The translations under genes and the position numbers were made by a program. From assembly GCA_026395555.1 (NCBI GenBank), contig JAPLYO010000014.1:1-40270 (forward strand): a DNA stretch of 40,270 nucleotides. The letters are read 5' to 3'. Origin of the DNA: Candidatus Peregrinibacteria bacterium (GTDB taxonomy: Bacteria; Patescibacteriota; Gracilibacteria; UBA1369; UBA12463). Of the stretch, positions 33,401-40,270 are shown piece by piece (the first letter of the stretch is position 1; each line of letters opens with the position of its first letter). The notes beneath the pieces were generated by a model. It made no database searches. It was not told the origin of the DNA and saw nothing but the letters and a program-made list of their open reading frames with translations.

Positions 33401-33555
33401 TATTTTCATAAACGCACTATTGTCATTTTTGAATAGTATGACATAGTCATCTTATTTCCCTAAAACAGGCATTTTTAAAGCTGGAAATTTCGGCGCCGAA
33501 ATTACAGACTAGAACAGAGAACGCGCGAAAGTCAAAAAATATGACTTAAGAACAT
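33401..33555. other. palindrome-rich gap between murI and the asparaginase gene
   Basis: This 155-base convergent gap has no gene that I can see. It contains a perfect 18-base palindrome AATTTCGGCGCCGAAATT (33486-33503). There are also smaller inverted repeats built on TGAC/GTCA: ATGAC-ATA-GTCAT near 33438, TGTCAT/ATGACA, and AAGTCA-AAAAATA-TGACTT near 33530. It may be a regulatory or termination region. Confidence 0.5.
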
Positions 33556-33951
33556 TCAAACCCCCTTCTCGAAAATAGAAGTGAACCTACCCTCACTAAT
33601 AATCTTAACCACCTCGTCGGGAGAAAAGACCTTTCCATTCATAGCGACGTAGATTCCAGGTTTGAGATATTCCAATTGAGCAATGGCATATCCCAGGTGG
33701 AAGGGTCCATCGGAAGGAGCAAAGCCCTGAATGGGAATCATCGATCCGGTAAGAATAATAGTTTGATCTTTACGTTTAAGATTCGCACTCAGGAAACGAG
33801 CCGTATCGGGCATGGTATAGGTACCATGGGTGATAATAATTTTCTCGTGAGGGCTATTTTCAGCTGTCTGTAAAACATTATTGACGTCTTCTCGGGTCAG
33901 GCTGCGACTATCCTTCATGCAGATCTGAGTAAACTCAAAACCCCCCCCCAT
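33556..33951 (-). CDS. asparaginase-like protein, 3' part (frameshifted)
   Basis: The main open part, ~130 residues, resembles the N-terminal catalytic domain of type I/II L-asparaginases: IIITHGTYTMPDTARFL (the Thr/Asp/Lys-type motif region, here HGTYT instead of HGTDT) and IILTGSMIPIQGFAPSDGPFHLGYAIAQL. The apparent start (ATG followed by three Gly codons) lies in a run of nine G and is not a real start: the 5' part is in another frame. Even when joined, the protein is only ~172 residues, about half a classical asparaginase, so it is either a short family variant or truncated. It ends with TGA. Confidence 0.75.
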   Translation of the reverse strand: MGGGFEFTQICMKDSRSLTREDVNNVLQTAENSPHEKIIITHGTYTMPDTARFLSANLKRKDQTIILTGSMIPIQGFAPSDGPFHLGYAIAQLEYLKPGIYVAMNGKVFSPDEVVKIISEGRFTSIFEKGV

Positions 33952-34075
33952 ATAACTTCAAACTTTGTATGAAATCGGGAACAATGGATGTTTCGCGCGG
34001 TACAGCGGTATCTTTTGTTCCGTCGTAATACGAATCAATGGTACCTCCTGTGATAATAAAATGAATCTTAGACAT
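33935..34075 (-). pseudogene. asparaginase-like protein, 5' part
   Basis: From the ATG at 34075 the frame encodes 46 residues with the asparaginase nucleophile motif IHFIITGGTIDS followed by a Tyr-containing loop (YYDGTKDTAVPRET). It then enters a nine-base G run (33949-33941, minus strand) and stops at TGA. Removing one G joins it in frame to the 3' part as KLYGGGFEFTQIC. It starts 15 bases after the guaA stop, so it is likely in that operon. Confidence 0.75.
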
Positions 34076-34090
34076 GAATATAATAAGTTT

Positions 34091-35893
34091 CTACTCCCAC
34101 TCAATCGTTCCCGGTGGCTTATGCGTAATATCATATAAGACCGCGCTGACGCCCTTAATCGCCATCAGCTGATCACTCAATTTTCGCAACAGTGCGAAAT
34201 CCATTTCGTAGAAATTCGCAGTCATCGCCTCTTCGGAACAGACAGGGCGCAAAACAATAGTTTCACCTGCACGGCCATTTAGTTTCACGGGAATGAGAAT
34301 AACGGGAAACTGCCAAATAGCGCTATGAATCCCCTTTTTTACACAGAAATCTTTCACCACGGCGTCGGCACGTTGTAATAACTTCACGCGTTCTGGAACC
34401 ATATAGCAGGCTCCGGAAAATTCCACTTTAGAAATCTCTTCAGGGGCAACGGATAGTACGACTCGATTCACGGCAGAAAATTGATTCGTCAGTCGAGTGG
34501 AGATATTGGCAAGTCGTTCCCAATCCGCCTCACCGGTAAGTACGACAGGATTTTTGTACGAACGACTATCGCCCTGTACGCCGACACTTTGCACCGGCAA
34601 CATGTACGCCTTCAGTTTATCTTTTTTTAATACCTCATTCATTTTTTTCTCAGTAGCTTTCCATGTGGTAGGCAGCTCAGCTTTTTTCGCACACAACACG
34701 CGCACACCCAAGCCCGGACCAGGGAATGGATGTCTCATAATCATGCTTTTATCCATGCCAATTTTTTCACCAATCGAACGAACTTCGTCTTTGTAGAACT
34801 CTTTCAAAGGCTCAATAACAAGCCCTTTTTTGATCATTTCTTCGATCTGAGGAACGCGGTTGTGATGTGTTTTGATCTTAGCAGAATGCTTGGTGCCACC
34901 CGTTTCAATCGTGTCGGGATAGATTGTTCCCTGTCCGAGCATCCAATCTTTGGAGTTGAGTTTCATCTTCTTTAAAACACGCTTCTGAACCTCCAGGAAC
35001 GTATCGCCAATAATAGTGCGTTTCTTTTCTGGTGAGGTAACACCTTTCAGCGCCTTGAAGAAGTCTGCGCTCGCATCTTCGATATGGAGATTTTTGAATC
35101 CAGCTTTTTCCATAGACTCACTTACCTCTTTCGCCTCATTTTCTCTCATTAAACCGGTGTCTACGAATAATCCATAAACGTTATTGGCACCCAATGTTTT
35201 TTCTAACAATGCGAATGCTACAGATGAATCAACGCCGCCACTTACAAGCATGAAGACATTTCGATTTCGTACCTCTTTCTGGATATTCATTTTTAACTGC
35301 TCGATATACTCTTTCAAATTCCACTCTTTTTCCGCATTACAGACATCCACGAAATTTTCCAACATCTTCTGACCATTCGGAGTATGGGTAACCTCCAGGT
35401 GAAACTGCACGCCAAAGAATTTTCTATATTCGTCAGCGATAGCTGCGGTTTTGCAGCCCTCTGTAGAGGCGATCGCCTCCATGCCGACCGGAAGCTCGGT
35501 AACCTCGTCACCATGGCTCATCCAGACCTCCTGCTCGTCACCCATGAACTTTAAAACACCTACATTGCGAGAAATATCTATTTTTGCTCGGCCATACTCT
35601 TTGACCCCGCCGGATTTGACTTTACCACCGAGGATATGAGCCATCAGCTGGTGACCATAGCAGATGCCAAGTACGGGAATATTCAGCTTAAAAATCTCAG
35701 GATCGCAGGTTGGGGCGCCCTTCTCGTAGACACTATTTGGACCACCGGAAAAGATGATACCTTTGTGAAATCTCAGCTTCAAAGCCGGGGTATTAGCATC
35801 GAAAATCTCACTATACACGCCGAGTCGACGAATTCTGTTCGCGATTAAATGTGCGTACTGACCTCCGAAATCTAACACAGCAATCTTATCCAT
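34091..35893 (-). CDS. guaA: GMP synthase (glutamine-hydrolysing)
   Basis: GuaA makes GMP from XMP, ATP and glutamine. The class I glutamine amidotransferase domain (~1-190) has the nucleophile loop GICYGHQL (Cys ~78) and the His/Glu pair in GVQFHLEVTHT (usually FHPEVTHT). The ATP-pyrophosphatase domain has the P-loop LVSGGVDSSVAFALL (~218). The C-terminal dimerisation domain ends with the family's KPPGTIEWE. At 600 residues it is about 75 longer than E. coli GuaA; the extra length is in the C-terminal part (~415-520), as in the longer GuaA class. A TATAAT (35907-35902) lies eight bases before the ATG, so the leader is 0-2 bases. The asparaginase gene follows closely. Confidence 0.96.
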   Translation of the reverse strand: MDKIAVLDFGGQYAHLIANRIRRLGVYSEIFDANTPALKLRFHKGIIFSGGPNSVYEKGAPTCDPEIFKLNIPVLGICYGHQLMAHILGGKVKSGGVKEYGRAKIDISRNVGVLKFMGDEQEVWMSHGDEVTELPVGMEAIASTEGCKTAAIADEYRKFFGVQFHLEVTHTPNGQKMLENFVDVCNAEKEWNLKEYIEQLKMNIQKEVRNRNVFMLVSGGVDSSVAFALLEKTLGANNVYGLFVDTGLMRENEAKEVSESMEKAGFKNLHIEDASADFFKALKGVTSPEKKRTIIGDTFLEVQKRVLKKMKLNSKDWMLGQGTIYPDTIETGGTKHSAKIKTHHNRVPQIEEMIKKGLVIEPLKEFYKDEVRSIGEKIGMDKSMIMRHPFPGPGLGVRVLCAKKAELPTTWKATEKKMNEVLKKDKLKAYMLPVQSVGVQGDSRSYKNPVVLTGEADWERLANISTRLTNQFSAVNRVVLSVAPEEISKVEFSGACYMVPERVKLLQRADAVVKDFCVKKGIHSAIWQFPVILIPVKLNGRAGETIVLRPVCSEEAMTANFYEMDFALLRKLSDQLMAIKGVSAVLYDITHKPPGTIEWE

Positions 35894-35901
35894 ATGAGCG
35901 C

Positions 35902-35924
35902 ATTATACACTATGGTACTATAAG
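35902..35924. promoter_or_regulatory. divergent -10 elements of guaA and the O-antigen-ligase-like gene
   Basis: TATAAT on the minus strand (35907-35902) lies eight bases before guaA. TATAAG on the plus strand (35919-35924) lies six bases before the ATG at 35931. The two starts are only 37 bases apart, so the two transcripts should compete. Confidence 0.5.
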
Positions 35925-35930
35925 TCCAGT

Positions 35931-37811
35931 ATGTCGCTGCGAAGTATTATTTTAGCTTTATTTTTGGGGTTAACCCTCTTGCCGCAAGGCTGGAACAAGG
36001 TTGATACCGCCTTGCATGGAACCATGATTTATGGTCTGGGCGCACTTATAGTGACTCTTCTTTTTTTAAGCTGGAAAGAGCTTTCGGCATGTGAGTTCGA
36101 CTGGAGAAAGAAGTTTTCCTTAGCAAATGGAGTGAGGATAAGTGCCATATTACTCGCACTTTGGTTTGTAATTGCTGAAATATCTTCACCAATTCAGAAT
36201 TTTGGGTGGAGCGAGGTAGTGATGATGATTTCCGGAATTGGAATATTTTTCATCGTGCAGACATGGAAAGAAGATGAGCAAATAAAGCTCCTGAAAGTGA
36301 TGCTCGCATTCGGATGTATAAGCGCGCTTTTCGGACTCGCGCAGTATCTCTATCGCCCTGAGAGTCGCATTGCTGGTCCATTTTTTGTCTCAGAATTTGC
36401 ATCAAACTACTGGCCGAATGCATTTGCCACCTTTCTTCTCGCGATGTGGCCACTGTCATTTTTGATCCAAAAAAGAGTCTTGAGAATTGTAGCGCTCACG
36501 ATATTTTACTCAGCACTTCTTCTGACGTTTTCAAGGGCTGCTTTCCTGGTGATGTGTGTACAGCTGGTAATGTTGGCTTTTGTACATCGAAAAATACTGC
36601 TCGCGTTGAGGATCAGAAAAATTTTTACCCCAGAAATAAAAACATTAATGGTAATTGTGGCGTGCACGTTTGTAGTAACGGGAGGTCTGCACACACTTCG
36701 GCCGATGATAAACAGCCACGAGACAAATTCTTTTTTGAAAAAAGCGACCTTCGCGGGAACGGAGCAGCAGACATCGTTTCAGGAACGATTTGATTTTATG
36801 AAAGGAGCAATAATGCTCATTCGTAAGCACCCGCTCACGGGGAGCGGACCATTTTCATTCCGTTTTATATATCCAACGATACAAAAGGATTTTCTGGCCA
36901 TTGCTGATCATCCTCATAATTGGTATCTGAAGATTGGGCTTGAGGAAGGCATTCCAGCACTTATATTTTTTCTGTTACTCATTGGGGGCGTGTCCGGAAA
37001 ACTTATACAGGAGCAATATAAGGAAAAAAACGGAAACGCTATGGAGGCGGTACTTTTGCTCTCAATTTCCGGCCCACTTTTGCATGCGCTCGCGGATTAC
37101 AATATGAATTTCATGACGAATCAGATAGTTTTTTGGACTGTTTTTGGAATAGCGGCAAGTAAAATATATATAAAAAAATGGCCACAAAAAAATCACGACA
37201 AACATGGAATCACGCTATTCTCCGGGATTGTAGCGGTTATGATATGTGCGACTACAGCATCAATCGGATACGAAATGTATCTTTCTCTCACGAAAAATTT
37301 TGAACGAATGCAGTTTTCGCGTAATTATTTTCTAGAGATGTCTGGCGATGCCATGAAGAAAAATAATCTTCCATTGGCGCAGAAATATGCGATCACGCAG
37401 ACCCTGAAAAACCCCTACGATGCATTTGCATGGAATATGCTTGGGCAGGTTTATGAAAAAAATATGAAAAATGCGGAGGCGTTAATGGCGTATGAAAAAG
37501 CCATAAAAGCCGATCCGGCAAACTTCTTTAACTTCTATAGGGATTATTTCAGAATGGCAAAGGTAATGAATGTAACGGGTACAGAGGCGTATGCTGATGT
37601 GAAAAATAGAGCGATAGGGCTACTGCTCGCCTATCCCGCAAAGGTAAAGGCAAACATTCACTACACGGCGCAGACATCGAACGTACAGGACGGCGCAGCG
37701 CTCGCAAAGGAGTTAGGAGATATAAAGCTAGCCTTAAAAATTCAAAGGGCGCTTCGAGACTTTCGTCTCTCGCGCCCCCTAGACACCGAAGGTGTCAGAT
37801 CCCGTTTCTAA
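35931..37811 (+). CDS. O-antigen ligase/polymerase-like membrane protein with TPR tail
   Basis: The 626 residues have about 11-12 membrane helices (~5-450), then a soluble C-terminal region with a TPR unit (~480-540; PYDAFAWNMLGQVYEKNMKN and ALMAYEKAIKADPANF). The Wzy_C/WaaL signature is present: LLTFSRAAFLVM and, after an extracytoplasmic loop, TGSGPFSFRFIYP and ADHPHNWYLKIGLEEG with the conserved His. Such proteins polymerise or transfer polysaccharides on the outer face of the membrane or glycosylate proteins. Bacterial members with TPR tails are common. The last ~20 codons overlap a palindromic structured element and may be an acquired tail. A leaderless mRNA is predicted. Confidence 0.88.
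   Translation: MSLRSIILALFLGLTLLPQGWNKVDTALHGTMIYGLGALIVTLLFLSWKELSACEFDWRKKFSLANGVRISAILLALWFVIAEISSPIQNFGWSEVVMMISGIGIFFIVQTWKEDEQIKLLKVMLAFGCISALFGLAQYLYRPESRIAGPFFVSEFASNYWPNAFATFLLAMWPLSFLIQKRVLRIVALTIFYSALLLTFSRAAFLVMCVQLVMLAFVHRKILLALRIRKIFTPEIKTLMVIVACTFVVTGGLHTLRPMINSHETNSFLKKATFAGTEQQTSFQERFDFMKGAIMLIRKHPLTGSGPFSFRFIYPTIQKDFLAIADHPHNWYLKIGLEEGIPALIFFLLLIGGVSGKLIQEQYKEKNGNAMEAVLLLSISGPLLHALADYNMNFMTNQIVFWTVFGIAASKIYIKKWPQKNHDKHGITLFSGIVAVMICATTASIGYEMYLSLTKNFERMQFSRNYFLEMSGDAMKKNNLPLAQKYAITQTLKNPYDAFAWNMLGQVYEKNMKNAEALMAYEKAIKADPANFFNFYRDYFRMAKVMNVTGTEAYADVKNRAIGLLLAYPAKVKANIHYTAQTSNVQDGAALAKELGDIKLALKIQRALRDFRLSRPLDTEGVRSRF
37747..37777 (-). terminator. stable hairpin, probable terminator of the 37848 SLH gene
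   Basis: On the minus strand, GGGCGC pairs with GCGCCC around an inner stem GAGAC-GAAA-GTCTC (GNRA-type loop). It is followed by TTTGAATTTTT. It lies 70 bases past the SLH gene stop and inside the 3' coding end of the convergent gene. Confidence 0.55.
37782..37796. repeat. 6-bp perfect hairpin GACACC-GAA-GGTGTC
   Basis: A perfect short inverted repeat next to the larger hairpin at 37747-37777. Together they look like a compound palindromic element that overlaps the last codons of the ligase-like gene. Confidence 0.55.
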
Positions 37812-37847
37812 TGTAGTTAAAGTGATATCAAGAACTACTCCGCAAGA

Positions 37848-40079
37848 TTAGCCTACCTTCTTTCGAAGGAGCTTGCTTATCAATTTTGCCGCCTCAGCTC
37901 TGTTGAGGTTTCTCCCTGGCTCGAACGTACCATTAGGAGTTCCATCAACGACACCGAGCTTGTAGGCGTTGTGTACCGCCTCTCCAAACCAAGCATTGCC
38001 CGGAACGTCACTGAATGATCGGTCATCTCTCCAAGGAATATCCACAAAGAATTCTGCTTCGTTATTGTACTGGTAGAATCGTGCAATCATAGCAACCGCC
38101 TCCGAGCGAGAAATAAGTGCACCCGGTCTGAATGTATTATCGGAATATCCCTTTACCAAGCCCTTCTTTGAGCTATCAGCAAGTATATCGTAGTACCATT
38201 CAAACGGTTGAACATCTTTGAATACGGCATTGCCCTCCATGCTTCCGTCCATACCAAAGCTTGATGGAGCATCTCCATAGACGCCACGATAAAGCATCGC
38301 GAGGAACTCTATACGAGTAACAGGCTTGTTTGGTTTAAAGGAGTTATCCGCATATCCTTTGATAACACCTCGTGCCTTAAGATTTTTAATATCCGGAGCG
38401 TACCACTGATCCTGTGGAACATCGGAAAACTTCAAGGCAACACGCTCGTACTGGGTCGATGAGGTATCGAGTGCGGCCGCAGATTTTGCGACACCCTCCC
38501 AATAAGCACTTTCGTATACTCTTGGATCGAAATAAAGTTTTACGGTACCTGAGCTAACAGTGGAAGAAGCTGTACCAGAACCACTAAGACGCTGCCAAGG
38601 TGAGAAGATCTGATCGATGGCATTGAGAGTAGTGCTTACGTTAACATATGGCTTACTCGCCTCATCGAGGCTGGCGTAATATTGCTGAACAACTTCTTTA
38701 GCGATATTAGTGATCTCGCTGAGATTGAGAGAGTAGAGCATGCTGACATCAGTTCGGTTCATAACTGCTCCGAACTCAGTAGTATCCATGCCGGTCTTGT
38801 AACTTGCCATAACATTTGGCTTCGATGAGATGACGAGAACTCCATCTTTTGTAAGGTTTACAACGACAGAGAGCATGGTAGACATACGAGGGAAGACGCC
38901 CTCGAACTCATTCCAGAACTTGCTGTCAGGAGAAAAGGTAACAGAGAAATCATAGAGTCCGCCAAGTGTTGGGCCAGAAATAGATACACCCTCCGGAGGA
39001 TTGCTAGAGACGAGAGAGTTGTATGCTTTTGTAAGAGTAGAAGTCATTGCAGCCTCATTGCCGCTCATATCAACCATAAAGGTGAATGATGGGAGGAACG
39101 TTCCATTTCCCTTCTCGAGGGTGAAGGAGTATCCCTTCGTCATGAGATTTGAGAAATCCTGCAATTCAGGATCAGCGTCTCCTTGTTTTAATAGTTGTGC
39201 AAGATTTGACCCTTCGACATACAGAAGAGGGTGCTGTGCGGTAGCGTATTTATAAAGTGATGGAGCAAATGGCGACGGAGTGAAACCGCTAGTAGAATTT
39301 GCATCATGGACGATAGTACTGCTCATCGATACACCTCCCTGAAACTGGGAAAGAGAAACTCCCATATATTGTGCGACGTCAAAGATGGATTGTTTTACAG
39401 ATTTTCCATTATCCATCTCGCTTTTTACGTTCTGGAGAGCAGAAGTCAGGTCTACATAGGCGGTAACGAGTGCACCAGATCCAGCGACTCCTACAGCCGA
39501 CTGATAGTTTTTGTTGTTGCTGAGTACTTCTCCTCGATCAATCTTGTCAAAGAGGGTTTTCATGCTTGCCTCTGAATTGGCACCAACGAAGAACTGGTTA
39601 ATTCGTGCAACGGATTTATAGTTATCCGAAGAGATTTTTTCCAAATAATATTCATGGCCGGAATAGGTTTTTTTCGTAAGATCTTTTCCGAATAGATCCG
39701 TATAGGTCGTCCACTGCACATCACTAATAGTGGATACGAAATAATCCTGAAGTTCATCGAGGGATGATCCCGTACGTGAGCCAGTAGCAATTGGTCCGCT
39801 GGTAAACATATCTTTGGCGAGAGTCGTAGCTTTTTTTAACGTAGCAGCGTCATCAGACGATGTTGATGGAGTTGTATCAAAAGACTTCATGACAAGATTA
39901 ACCAAAGTATCCAGAAGACTCTTTGGCGTAAATTGCGTAAGGTCAACCTGTGAATAGGTCGTGATATTATCCGGCATGACATCTGGAATAGAAGCCGTAG
40001 CAGCAAATCCAGTGCTTGGAAGTAAAAGAGAAAAAGCCAACAGTGCCGTCAAAGCACGCCTGAGATGGGATGTAACCAT
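37848..40079 (-). CDS. secreted SLH-domain protein, DUF3352-like
   Basis: The 743 residues begin with a classical signal peptide (~1-27; RRALTALLAFSLLLPSTGFA then AT). The central ~500 residues are a mixed alpha/beta domain, with phrases such as YYLEKISSDNYKSVARINQF, GALVTAYVDLTSALQNV and LLYVEGSNLAQLLKQG, that recall DUF3352-type proteins; I hold this loosely. Three clear SLH motifs close the protein (~555-743): KNLKARGVIKGYADNSFKPN, VTRIEFLAMLYRGVYG, SRSEAVAMIARFYQ and NRAEAAKLISKLL. They indicate anchoring to wall polysaccharide. The promoter lies at 40111-40139. It is convergent with the ligase-like gene, 36 bases apart. Its role beyond the surface location is unknown. Confidence 0.88.
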   Translation of the reverse strand: MVTSHLRRALTALLAFSLLLPSTGFAATASIPDVMPDNITTYSQVDLTQFTPKSLLDTLVNLVMKSFDTTPSTSSDDAATLKKATTLAKDMFTSGPIATGSRTGSSLDELQDYFVSTISDVQWTTYTDLFGKDLTKKTYSGHEYYLEKISSDNYKSVARINQFFVGANSEASMKTLFDKIDRGEVLSNNKNYQSAVGVAGSGALVTAYVDLTSALQNVKSEMDNGKSVKQSIFDVAQYMGVSLSQFQGGVSMSSTIVHDANSTSGFTPSPFAPSLYKYATAQHPLLYVEGSNLAQLLKQGDADPELQDFSNLMTKGYSFTLEKGNGTFLPSFTFMVDMSGNEAAMTSTLTKAYNSLVSSNPPEGVSISGPTLGGLYDFSVTFSPDSKFWNEFEGVFPRMSTMLSVVVNLTKDGVLVISSKPNVMASYKTGMDTTEFGAVMNRTDVSMLYSLNLSEITNIAKEVVQQYYASLDEASKPYVNVSTTLNAIDQIFSPWQRLSGSGTASSTVSSGTVKLYFDPRVYESAYWEGVAKSAAALDTSSTQYERVALKFSDVPQDQWYAPDIKNLKARGVIKGYADNSFKPNKPVTRIEFLAMLYRGVYGDAPSSFGMDGSMEGNAVFKDVQPFEWYYDILADSSKKGLVKGYSDNTFRPGALISRSEAVAMIARFYQYNNEAEFFVDIPWRDDRSFSDVPGNAWFGEAVHNAYKLGVVDGTPNGTFEPGRNLNRAEAAKLISKLLRKKVG

Positions 40080-40110
40080 AAATGGAAAACAAAGAAATAC
40101 GAACGAAAAT

Positions 40111-40139
40111 ATTCTAGCTTAGATAGTCCAATTTGTGAA
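40111..40139 (-). promoter_or_regulatory. promoter of the SLH protein gene
   Basis: On the minus strand: TTCACA (40139-40134), a 17-base spacer, and TAGAAT (40116-40111). The leader of ~25-30 bases is T-rich with no Shine-Dalgarno site. Confidence 0.6.
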
Positions 40140-40181
40140 ATAAATGGGAGGCTAATTAAAGCTAAATATGGGGAACATGCA

Positions 40182-40209
40182 TTGACAAAAGAGAATGAAA
40201 GGGTAAAAT
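40182..40209 (+). promoter_or_regulatory. promoter of the gene at the right edge
   Basis: A perfect TTGACA (40182-40187), a 16-base spacer, and TAAAAT (40204-40209). It points at the ATG at 40245. Confidence 0.65.
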
Positions 40210-40244
40210 ACAACCTTCAAGATAATTTCGTAACCAAAACTAGT

Positions 40245-40270
40245 ATGACAACAGGAAATGTACCAAAAGG
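40245..40270 (+). CDS. 5' end of a gene cut by the window edge
   Basis: ATG followed by open codons (MTTGNVPK) runs off the window. The support is the good promoter 36 bases upstream and the A-rich leader like other genes here. Too short to identify. Confidence 0.45.

Overview
The window reads as a compact bacterial chromosome fragment of moderate to low GC, with about 27 intact protein genes, two frame-disrupted genes and a partial gene at the right edge. Gaps are short and many genes overlap or abut. The best guess is a Candidate Phyla Radiation (Patescibacteria) lineage of the Peregrinibacteria/Gracilibacteria type. The reasons are a DUF5654-like small membrane protein, many unfamiliar membrane and surface proteins with SLH modules, almost no Shine-Dalgarno sites, and little classical metabolism. 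This placement is an inference from gene content. The standard genetic code fits: the large frames contain no in-frame UGA and UGA is used twice as a stop, although TAA (about 21) and TAG (8) dominate.

Layout. 1-1400: an irregular tRNA-like element (minus) and an rlmI-like rRNA methyltransferase split by a frameshift. 1471-6528: a SulP anion transporter and, convergent to it, a large RND permease. 6.6-10.1 kb: an unknown helical protein, an acyltransferase-3, a YibE/F-like membrane protein and a SpoU/TrmH RNA methyltransferase. 10.1-17.7 kb: two tandem paralogous S-layer-type proteins with Ig-like and SLH domains, each with a strong sigma70-like promoter. 17.7-23.3 kb: DUF5654-like protein, endonuclease IV, an LRR-like protein, a PEBP lipoprotein, an RluA pseudouridine synthase, an unknown small protein, a KamA-family radical SAM enzyme and RlmH. 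23.3-26.4 kb: a double D-Ala-D-Ala ligase fusion and a small lipoprotein. 26.4-30.2 kb (minus): a seven-repeat FG-GAP/SLH protein, a membrane-anchored GH18-like protein and YbeY, apparently one operon. 30.2-32.5 kb: a membrane-tethered helix-turn-helix protein whose promoter, leader and 5' coding region carry ten TAGACA sites, and two overlapping DUF881 genes. 32.5-37.8 kb: MurI, a frame-disrupted asparaginase, GuaA and an O-antigen-ligase-like membrane protein with TPRs. 37.8-40.1 kb: another SLH protein. After it a promoter drives a gene cut by the window edge.

The common theme is the cell envelope. Four SLH proteins, MurI and a double Ddl (peptidoglycan precursors), DUF881 proteins (found near division genes in Gram-positives), an acyltransferase and a polysaccharide ligase/polymerase are all present. 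RNA modification (RlmI-like, RlmH, SpoU, RluA, YbeY) is the second theme.

Two regulatory patterns stand out. At least seven genes have a -10-like hexamer exactly six bases before the start codon, which predicts leaderless mRNAs. The surface-protein genes instead have longer A-rich or pyrimidine-rich leaders with no Shine-Dalgarno site. The most promising candidate for an undescribed system is the TAGACA cluster together with the tail-anchored HTH protein at 30.26-31.09 kb.
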